Below are positions 35,682-42,716 of a stretch of DNA of 64,000 nt, piece after piece; within the stretch, counting starts at the first letter, position 1; every line of letters starts with the position of its first letter. The notes below the pieces were generated by a model that was not told where the DNA came from, ran no database searches, and saw only the letters and a program-made list of their open reading frames with translations. The DNA is from Arthrobacter cupressi (lineage in GTDB: Bacteria > Actinomycetota > Actinomycetes > Actinomycetales > Micrococcaceae), in assembly GCF_900099975.1 (NCBI RefSeq), contig NZ_FNEI01000001.1, forward strand, positions 434,001-498,000, in the 5' to 3' direction. A program made the translations under genes and the position numbers.

Positions 35682-37729
35682 GGGTGGCTTCCTTCCCCCT
35701 GGACGGCTGTGGGCTGGACGGCTGTGGGCTGGACGGCTGTGGGCTGGACGGCTGTGGGCTGGATGGCTGTGCGCTGGACGGCGGTGGGCTGGACGGCGGT
35801 GGGCTGGACGGTGATGGGCTGTTCAAGCAGCCGGACGGCCGGCAGGCCCCCGGACGGAACTGGCCGGGCGCCGTCGTGCGTGTCCTCCAGCTCCCAGTCC
35901 CGGCACACGGTCTCCACCAGGAGGGGGTGGACGGTGAGGCTGCCGTCCGGGGCGAGGCGCATCCGCAGGAAACCCTTGTGGTCCTCCACGGCCTGGCCGG
36001 ACATCTTCCAGGAAGCCACCTCGCCGCCGGGAGTGCGCAGGATGTACAGGGCGAAGGCTTCGCTGCCCAGCACCCAGCCGGAAACGAACACGACGCCGAG
36101 GACCAGCAGGGCTGCCGGTCCGCTGGGCAGGGGGAGCCAGGACGCCATGACTGCCAAGCTGAGCCCGGCACCGAGCGCCGTGAGCTGGTATAAGAGGCCG
36201 CGGAGGAAGGTGAGTGTTCCGCCCCGGTCCCGGAACCAGTCGCGGAACCAGCGGATCCTGCCGAGGAGTTTCCAGCCCAGCACCAGCAGCGCGAGGGCGA
36301 GCAACGGGCCGAGCACACCGAAAAGCAGTGCCCGGGCCAGGCCCACACCCTCGAGCGCCTCCATGAGGGGCCGGTTCCGGACGCTGCCGTAGATGACCCA
36401 CCCCGCCAGGAAGACCATGGCATGCAGCAGGCCGAGCAGGGGGCCGAATGCGGGGTTCCGGGCGGGCAGCCAGTAGGGCGAAAACGGATTGGCCAGGCGG
36501 AGGGCCAGCTGCCGGCTGATGTTGGTGGCGGGGTGGCTGCCGGGAGCCCGGACGAAGCGGCGGGCGGGGCTGGAAGAACGGCCGGAGCTGGAAGAGCGGG
36601 CAGGGCCGGGAGGGCCGCCCGGCAGGCAGATTTCCGGCGGCAGCCAGTGTGTCTCGGACAGGTACGCCCCGCCCAGGCCGCAGGTGATCAGCTGGGCCGG
36701 CCCCGCGCCGTCGGGCGCCGCTGCTGGTGAGTATTCCTCATACCGCGAGTAGTGGTGCAGGTCCCCGCTCAGCCACAGACGGATCTCGGCGCCGGTGTCC
36801 TCGAACAGGCCGGTCTGCGGATTGAAGCGGCGGCGCAGGTAGTCCTGCTCGAAGAAGTCCGCCTGATGGAAGGCGGGGTCGCCGGCGGTTTCCGAGTACA
36901 CCCACGACGGCGAGGCGAGGCAGAGGATGATCGAGTCGCCCTTGATGAGCTGGCTGGTGACGTTGCGGTAGAAGTACTCCAGCTGCGGTTCGTCGATGTA
37001 CTGTCCCAGCTGGCTGTCTAGGCCCAGCAGCCACCAGCCCGGGGTGCCCGCCCCGCCGGAGAGCCGCACGGCGAAGTAGCTGCGGTTCTGGATGGTGCGC
37101 CAGGAGCCGATGCTGCGATGCCGCGTGAAGATGCGGATAAAGGAGGTGAGGCCGTCGTACCAGTCGTGGTTGCCGGGCAGTGCAAGCATGACGGTGGCTG
37201 GCGGGCACTCCACAACGGGCGGGCCCGGCGCGCCAGGAGCCGGGAAGGCCTTGCGGTACGGGCCAAGCATGCGGTCCTCGTACTGCCCGGGCGAGGCCAC
37301 CGGGTACACCTCGTCCCCGCCGAGCACCAGGATATTGCCGCGCTTGAGCTCCATCCCGTCAACCGCAAGGCGTTCCTGGGCGAGGAGGAAGGCCACGGTG
37401 TACGTGGCATCGAAGCCGTCGCCCAGGTCGGCGGCGAAGTCCAGCCACAGGCCGTCGTCGGGAACCCGTAAGGGGACAGGGACCCGCAGCTCCTTCTCCG
37501 TTGCCGGCGGCTGCCCGGCCTGGCCCGGCAGTGGCAAGCGGCCCAACTCGAGGGGCGTGCCGGGAAGGCCCGCCTCCAGTTCGCGTTTGTCTCCGAAATC
37601 GGCGAAAACGGTGGCCGTCATGACCTTCAGCGCAGTGCGGGCTAGCGCGATCGGGGCGAGCCAGCGCACGGCTTCCCTGGGCGTGAACCCCAGGTCCTTG
37701 CTGTGCAATGCGAGCTCGTGGCGTTTCAT
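35678..37729 (-). CDS. Membrane-anchored metallophosphoesterase
   Basis: 683 residues from ATG 37729 (frame open to 37975 as a shadow of the upstream gene). Calcineurin-like metal-site motifs: ADLGDG (100-105), LVLGGDEVYP (134-143), LALPGNHDW (182-190) and LSGDLHHY (320-327). About residues 430-560 hold four membrane helices, so the catalytic domain is tethered. The C-terminal tail is a tandem pentapeptide (PTAVQ, eight 15-bp copies at 35701-35820). The substrate is unknown; the operon context suggests a phospholipid or prenyl phosphate. Starts ten bases after the GMC gene. Confidence 0.82.
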   Translation of the reverse strand: MKRHELALHSKDLGFTPREAVRWLAPIALARTALKVMTATVFADFGDKRELEAGLPGTPLELGRLPLPGQAGQPPATEKELRVPVPLRVPDDGLWLDFAADLGDGFDATYTVAFLLAQERLAVDGMELKRGNILVLGGDEVYPVASPGQYEDRMLGPYRKAFPAPGAPGPPVVECPPATVMLALPGNHDWYDGLTSFIRIFTRHRSIGSWRTIQNRSYFAVRLSGGAGTPGWWLLGLDSQLGQYIDEPQLEYFYRNVTSQLIKGDSIILCLASPSWVYSETAGDPAFHQADFFEQDYLRRRFNPQTGLFEDTGAEIRLWLSGDLHHYSRYEEYSPAAAPDGAGPAQLITCGLGGAYLSETHWLPPEICLPGGPPGPARSSSSGRSSSPARRFVRAPGSHPATNISRQLALRLANPFSPYWLPARNPAFGPLLGLLHAMVFLAGWVIYGSVRNRPLMEALEGVGLARALLFGVLGPLLALALLVLGWKLLGRIRWFRDWFRDRGGTLTFLRGLLYQLTALGAGLSLAVMASWLPLPSGPAALLVLGVVFVSGWVLGSEAFALYILRTPGGEVASWKMSGQAVEDHKGFLRMRLAPDGSLTVHPLLVETVCRDWELEDTHDGARPVPSGGLPAVRLLEQPITVQPTAVQPTAVQRTAIQPTAVQPTAVQPTAVQPTAVQGEGSHP
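35701..35820. repeat. Eight-copy 15-bp tandem repeat inside the metallophosphoesterase gene
   Basis: Exactly eight 15-bp units (GGACGGCTGTGGGCT type), the first four identical and the last four with one to three changes. On the coding (minus) strand each unit encodes PTAVQ or a close variant. Identical adjacent copies suggest recent slippage. Confidence 0.95.
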
Positions 37730-37739
37730 GGCAGGCGCT

Positions 37740-40391
37740 TCATCGCCGGATCCGCGACACCCGGTTGCCGTAGACCTTCCAGAGCTCCCCGAGGAAGAAG
37801 TTCCCAAAGCTTGCAAGCGCCGGCAGCGGGGCCGGGCCCACCGCCCGGAAGGTGGTGAGCTGCCTGGCGAAGTCCAGCGGGCGGATGCGCAGGATGCCCG
37901 ACCCCGCCACCGCGGCGGGATCCGGGGGCGCCCATTCGGCTGCCGGCGGCCGGCCGGGATCAGGGGGCGGGACATGACCGCGCACCACCGTGGCGTACAG
38001 GGTGGTGGTGTCCGCCCAGGAATCCAGCCCTGCCTCGTTATGGATGAGCTTGAAGCCGGTGAACGTGAGAGGTGTGCCGCCCGGATCGCGCAGCCACAGG
38101 CGGTAAAGCATGCGCCGGGCCGGCCGTGCGTCCGGGGAGGTGTCCGTCACGAACTGCTTGAACCAGCCCTGCTCCACCGGCATCCGGCCGCCGAACTGGT
38201 CCGCCAGCACGTAGCCTTCGGCCGTGGCCCGGTGCAGGGGGTCGGCCACGAAAGCGTCGATGTCCGGGGCTGTGATGGTCAGTTCGAACATGATCCTGCG
38301 GTCCCGGTCCCGGCCAAGGGCGTGGCCCTTGGCGGGATCGGACTGCCCGGGACTGAACCAGCCGTGCATCTGTTCCGTGAAACTGACGGAGGTGGCGGAG
38401 GCGTCGGTGTCCGCTTTGGCCATGCCCGGTGCCAATCCCCGCGTTGTCGCCGCCGGCTTTGGCGCGGCCGGCCGTTCGGGCTTGGCGGCCTTTCCCTTCG
38501 TGGCATCCGGTGCCAGGAGGCGCAAGGACTCCGCAGGGGAGTCGACGACGGCGCCGGGCGCCTCCCGTACGGACGTCGCCGGCGCGTCCCGTACGGACGT
38601 GACCGGGCCGCCGTCGTGCTGTGACTCCGGTGCGATCCCGCGGGCGGCGGGCCGGGCGCCTTCCAGCAGACGGCGGCAGGCACGCTCGGCGAACGCCGCG
38701 ATGGTCAGGGACGGGTTGGCGCCCACCGGGCCCGGCATGGCGGCGCCGTCCACCACGAACATTCCCGGGTAGCCGAACACCTCGCCGTAGGAATCGACTA
38801 CGCCCTCCGCAGGGTTCCTCCCGGCCGGGGCGCCGCCGATGGGGTGCACCGTGATGACACGTTTGGCCCACCAGAGCGGGTTGTCCACGAAGTCGCCGCC
38901 CAGTTCGCCGGCGATGTCCGCCATGGTCTTGCGGACCCGGCCGAAGTACCCCGTGGAGGTGGCGAGTGTCCAGTCCACGGCGAGCCGGCCATCCTGGAGG
39001 CTTAGCACGCCATCCGGGACATCACGGCCCATGCCCAGCAGCGGCAGCGAACTGGCCGAGAGGCTGCCGTCGCCCAGTGCCGCGGCGAGGTCGGCGGAGA
39101 TGTTGGAACGGCGGGCCTCGAAAAGCCGGTCCTTGAGCAACTGGCCGGCCACCCGGGCGGTCCTGCGGACCACCCGGCCCAGCTGCCCGGTCTCGATCAG
39201 CCAGTTCATGAAAGCCGGATAACCGGCGTCTTCGACGTAATAGCCGCGCCCGCTGCCGCCGTCCTCGGTGTCCGGCACCCGGATGGCGGTGGTGATGACG
39301 GGCCCACGGCTTCCGGAGAGGGTGCGGGTTGCCGGTACCTTGCCTTCGTTGTGGATCTTGGCGCCCATGACGAAGGTCAGCAGGTCGCCGTTGCCGCTGA
39401 ACCGGCTGCCGAGGGTTTCGCTGAGCGCTGGCAGGGAGGCCCGGTTGCGCAAGAGCAGGAAGTTGCTGCCGAAGGTCCCTGCGCCGAGGATCAGGTGCCG
39501 GCAGCGGATGATCCGCTCAAGCAACGGAGCCTCGGGGTTCTCCGGATCGTGCACCACGTAGCGGACCTCGTAGCCGGTGCCGGAGCCGGTGCCGCCGAGC
39601 GGCCGGATGCCGCGCACGTCGTGCAGGGTGCGGAGATCGGCGCCCGCCCGCTGTGCCGCGGAGAGGTAGGTGTGGTCCAGGGAGTTCTTGGCCCCGGAGT
39701 TGCAGCCGAGGTCGCATTCGCCGCAGAGGGTGCAAGTGGTCCGGACGGCGCGCTCGCCGTGGACGCTGCCGTAGGGTGCGGCGGCCAGCGGCTGGTTGGT
39801 GCCGGGCTCCGCGCCGGGGGCGGTGGTGAAGGTGACGGCGATCGGCGGCCGCTTGATGGCCAGCCCCAGGGCGGCGGCGCTGGCTTCCATGGCCATGGTC
39901 TTGGGGGTGTCCCGGTACGGATACGGGACGGGCTGCAGCATGTCCTCGGCGTCCTTGTAGAAAGGCTCCAGGTCTTCGTAGCTGAAGGGCCAGTTCTCGT
40001 AGCCGCCGCCGGGCACCGGGGATTCCTTGACGAACCACTTGGGGTCCTTGCGCAGCAGCACGTTCGCGTAAATCAGCGAGCCGCCGCCCAGCCCGCTGGA
40101 GACGAGGCCTTCGGTGCCGCGGAAGGTCCAGGCATCGAAGAGGCCGTAGAGCCCGCGGTCCGGGTCCCAGAAATTCCGGCCCATTTCCGCCGGGCTTCGT
40201 GCGAAGCTGCCGGGCGGATAGGCCTTTCCGCGCTCCATGACCACCACGGATTTGCCGGCTTCGGCCAGGCGCAGGGCCGCCACCGAACCGCCGAATCCGG
40301 TGCCCACCACCACGGCGTCAACGGTTTCGGGCGCGCCCCCGGAATCAGGTCCGGAAGGGTCATCCTGTTGATACTTCCCCGGCAAAGTCAT
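37740..40391 (-). CDS. GMC-type (cholesterol-oxidase-like) oxidoreductase
   Basis: 883 residues, ATG at 40391 with AAGGA upstream. N-terminal FAD motif VVVGTGFGGSVAALRLAEAG (28-47), GLGGGSLIYANV (100-111), and a C-terminal GMC part with GGAPAG and NPSLTIAAFAERACR near 520-570. A ferredoxin-like CxxCxxCxxxC (Cys220, 223, 226, 230) lies inside the oxidase domain. About 620-883 is a further domain, matching the middle domain of GMC-alpha/beta-hydrolase fusions (recalled, not checked). Probably oxidises a sterol-like or hydrophobic alcohol. First gene of the operon, 93 bp downstream of the nnaR stop. Confidence 0.85.
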   Translation of the reverse strand: MTLPGKYQQDDPSGPDSGGAPETVDAVVVGTGFGGSVAALRLAEAGKSVVVMERGKAYPPGSFARSPAEMGRNFWDPDRGLYGLFDAWTFRGTEGLVSSGLGGGSLIYANVLLRKDPKWFVKESPVPGGGYENWPFSYEDLEPFYKDAEDMLQPVPYPYRDTPKTMAMEASAAALGLAIKRPPIAVTFTTAPGAEPGTNQPLAAAPYGSVHGERAVRTTCTLCGECDLGCNSGAKNSLDHTYLSAAQRAGADLRTLHDVRGIRPLGGTGSGTGYEVRYVVHDPENPEAPLLERIIRCRHLILGAGTFGSNFLLLRNRASLPALSETLGSRFSGNGDLLTFVMGAKIHNEGKVPATRTLSGSRGPVITTAIRVPDTEDGGSGRGYYVEDAGYPAFMNWLIETGQLGRVVRRTARVAGQLLKDRLFEARRSNISADLAAALGDGSLSASSLPLLGMGRDVPDGVLSLQDGRLAVDWTLATSTGYFGRVRKTMADIAGELGGDFVDNPLWWAKRVITVHPIGGAPAGRNPAEGVVDSYGEVFGYPGMFVVDGAAMPGPVGANPSLTIAAFAERACRRLLEGARPAARGIAPESQHDGGPVTSVRDAPATSVREAPGAVVDSPAESLRLLAPDATKGKAAKPERPAAPKPAATTRGLAPGMAKADTDASATSVSFTEQMHGWFSPGQSDPAKGHALGRDRDRRIMFELTITAPDIDAFVADPLHRATAEGYVLADQFGGRMPVEQGWFKQFVTDTSPDARPARRMLYRLWLRDPGGTPLTFTGFKLIHNEAGLDSWADTTTLYATVVRGHVPPPDPGRPPAAEWAPPDPAAVAGSGILRIRPLDFARQLTTFRAVGPAPLPALASFGNFFLGELWKVYGNRVSRIRR

Positions 40392-40484
40392 GGCCGTTCC
40401 TTAGGAGCAGCTGCGGAATATAGCGACATGTTCCCACCGGCCGCGCAATCTGTCCATGCCTTGGAGTAATTGCCGGAACAGCGC

Positions 40485-41669
40485 CTAGACGCGCAGGCGA
40501 TAGCCCCGTTTCACTACGGTTTCCACGAGGCTTCCGTCCGGCAGGGCGGAGCGCAGCCGGCTCACCGTCATGTCCAGGGCGTGCACGGAGCCGCGCAGTT
40601 CCAGCAGTTCCGAGAGCGACTCGCGGGAGAGCACCGCGCCGCCGGCCCCGAGCAGGGCCCGCAGGAGCAGCAGGGGAGCGGGGGCAAGGTCCACCACGTC
40701 GCCGTTGATCTTCAGGCAGCGGCCACGCAGCTCCACGTCCCCGGCCTTGGTTGCCAGGCGGCGCACGTGGTTCAGGGCCAGGTGCTCGGTGACCAGGCGG
40801 ATCAGCGCCCCCATGCGGTAACGGTCCGGGATCAGGGGCGACAGCCCGGCGTCGAGCAGCGGCTGGGCGGTCACGGGCCCGACGGCGGCCACGGTCACCT
40901 GCGTCCTGAGCGCCTCGATCAGCTGCTGGTACATGCCCATCTCGTGGGCCGTGCTCCACAGCGCGTCGACGGCGGGGGCGCTCGTGAAGGTGAGCACGTC
41001 CAGCTTGCCGCCGCAGGCGGCCTCGATCAGGCGCGGAAGCTTGTCGCTGCCGTCCGGCTTCACCCAGCGGTACGGGGTGACGGTCAGGACTTTCGCGCCG
41101 GACATGCGCAGCCGTTCGAGTTGGCGGAAATCCGTGTAACCGTGCAACTGGACGGCCACCGTCTTGCCGCGCACACCCTCGTGGAGCAGCATGTCCACCA
41201 GGGTGGCGGTGGTTTCGTCGCTGCTGATCCCGACGTCGGCCAGGCCGGCCGCGCGGACGGCACCGCGGGCCTTGGGGCCACGGACGAACATGCGGGTGGC
41301 CGAGAGCACCTCAAGCAACTGTTCGCCGATGCCAAAGGAGTCCGCGGCCTCGCACCAGCGGCGCATGCCGTAGGCGGTGGTGGCGATGCAGATGTCCGGG
41401 CGCGCTTCGATGATGGTCTTGGTGTCCTCGATGAGCGCAGTGTCCTCCTGCACCGGAGCGATTTTCAGCGCGGGGGCGTGCAGCACCTCGGCGCCGCGCC
41501 GTTCGAGGGCTTCGATCAGGTCGCGGGAACGGCGGTGCGATGTCACACCGATCAGGAAGCCGTCCAGCGGGGTGTCTGCGGCGGATTCGACGGCGGCAAG
41601 CGGCGTGTTTTCCTCCACGGGCGTGTTAATCGCGGCTCCGTCGGCGGTCATGGTGGACGTGGTGCTCAT
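40485..41669 (-). CDS. nnaR: HemD-winged-helix nitrate/nitrite assimilation regulator
   Basis: 394 residues from ATG 41669 (GAAGGGA upstream). The N-terminal two-thirds is a uroporphyrinogen-III-synthase fold (GVTSHRRSRDLIEALERRGAE; SAPAVDALW), the last ~100 residues a response-regulator-type winged helix (LLLLRALLGAGGAVLSRESL, VSRLRSALPDGSLVETVVKRGYRL). This fusion is the NnaR architecture, shown in Streptomyces and Mycobacterium to co-activate nitrate/nitrite assimilation genes with GlnR. Here it is the last gene of nirB-cobA-nnaR, so it is likely autoregulated with its targets. Catalytic HemD activity is doubtful in such fusions. Confidence 0.88.
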   Translation of the reverse strand: MSTTSTMTADGAAINTPVEENTPLAAVESAADTPLDGFLIGVTSHRRSRDLIEALERRGAEVLHAPALKIAPVQEDTALIEDTKTIIEARPDICIATTAYGMRRWCEAADSFGIGEQLLEVLSATRMFVRGPKARGAVRAAGLADVGISSDETTATLVDMLLHEGVRGKTVAVQLHGYTDFRQLERLRMSGAKVLTVTPYRWVKPDGSDKLPRLIEAACGGKLDVLTFTSAPAVDALWSTAHEMGMYQQLIEALRTQVTVAAVGPVTAQPLLDAGLSPLIPDRYRMGALIRLVTEHLALNHVRRLATKAGDVELRGRCLKINGDVVDLAPAPLLLLRALLGAGGAVLSRESLSELLELRGSVHALDMTVSRLRSALPDGSLVETVVKRGYRLRV

Positions 41670-41679
41670 GTGGGTCCCT

Positions 41680-42714
41680 TCAGGCTTCAAGGAGCGAAGC
41701 CGCGAGGCGGTTCAGGTCAGCGGAGGCAGCGGCATGATTGCGGCTGGCCATTGCCACCCCGACCACCTCGCCGATGACCAGGACGGCCGGATTGCTGCAG
41801 CCCGCGGCCGCATTTTCGATCGTACCGAGTTCGGCGATGGTGGTCCGCTGACCGGGACGGTAGCCCCGTTCGACGACAGCCATCGGCATGTCCGCGCGCA
41901 TCCCGGCGCGGCGCAGGCCGGCCGCCAGCTGGGGCAGCGTGCCGATGCCCATCAGCACCACGATGGTGCCGCCCAGGCCCGCCAGGTGGGTGTGCTCGTC
42001 TTCGGTCAGCGGGGCGTGGCCGGACACCACCGTGAACATGTGGCTCACTTCGCGGTGCGTCACGGGAATGCCGGCGGCTGCGGGGACGGAGATGGCGCTG
42101 GTGACGCCCGAAATAACGTTCACCGGGACACCGGCGGCCACGCAGGCGGCCACTTCCTCGCCGCCGCGGCCGAACACGAACGGGTCACCGCCCTTGAGGC
42201 GCACCACGTTCTCGCCGGCCAGGGCGGCCTCGACCATGAGCTTTTCGATGTCGCACTGGGTGACCTTGTGGTGGCCGGGCTGCTTGCCGACGTCCACCAG
42301 CCGGCCGCTGCTGAGCCGCTCCAGTTCCTGGTAGGGGGCCAGACGGTCGTAGAAGACGACGTCGGCGTCCCGCAGGGCGTTGACGGCACCGACGGTGAGG
42401 AGGTCCGGGGTACCGGGGCCGCCGCCGACCAGCGTCACGTGGCCCGCAGCGCCCGCGGCCGGCTCGACGGCCACCGGGATGCCGGCTTCCCCTGCACGCC
42501 GCAGCAGCGGCTCCCAGCCCGGTTGGCCGTCGTCGACGGCGGCGATCAGGAAGGGGTGCTCGGGCAGCGGACCGTCGCCGGCGGCTCCCTCGGGAACGGT
42601 CAGGCGGAAGACTTTCGCACCCGCTGCCTCGTAGCGGCGGACCGCCTGGCGGGCGGCAGTTTCGGATCCCGTGACCAGGACGTCACGGCCGGTGAGGTCG
42701 ATGCTGAGCTGCAT
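41680..42714 (-). CDS. cobA: Uroporphyrinogen-III C-methyltransferase (siroheme branch)
   Basis: 344 residues. The C-terminal ~250 residues are a clear SUMT domain: TLVGGGPGTPDLLTVGAV, VVRLKGGDPFVFGRGGEE, and GIPVTHREVS. The N-terminal ~90 residues resemble a reduced CysG/Met8 dehydrogenase-ferrochelatase domain (MQLSIDLTGRDVLVTGSE) but lack its full length. It makes precorrin-2, the precursor of the siroheme in NirB, encoded two bases upstream. The stop is 10 bases before nnaR. Confidence 0.92.
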   Translation of the reverse strand: MQLSIDLTGRDVLVTGSETAARQAVRRYEAAGAKVFRLTVPEGAAGDGPLPEHPFLIAAVDDGQPGWEPLLRRAGEAGIPVAVEPAAGAAGHVTLVGGGPGTPDLLTVGAVNALRDADVVFYDRLAPYQELERLSSGRLVDVGKQPGHHKVTQCDIEKLMVEAALAGENVVRLKGGDPFVFGRGGEEVAACVAAGVPVNVISGVTSAISVPAAAGIPVTHREVSHMFTVVSGHAPLTEDEHTHLAGLGGTIVVLMGIGTLPQLAAGLRRAGMRADMPMAVVERGYRPGQRTTIAELGTIENAAAGCSNPAVLVIGEVVGVAMASRNHAAASADLNRLAASLLEA

Positions 42715-42716
42715 GG

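Noticed and set aside
35684..36193. Plus-strand frame with LDGCG-like pentapeptide repeats
   Set aside because: It is the antisense reading of the 15-bp repeat in the metallophosphoesterase gene; no ribosome site and the opposite strand has clear catalytic motifs.
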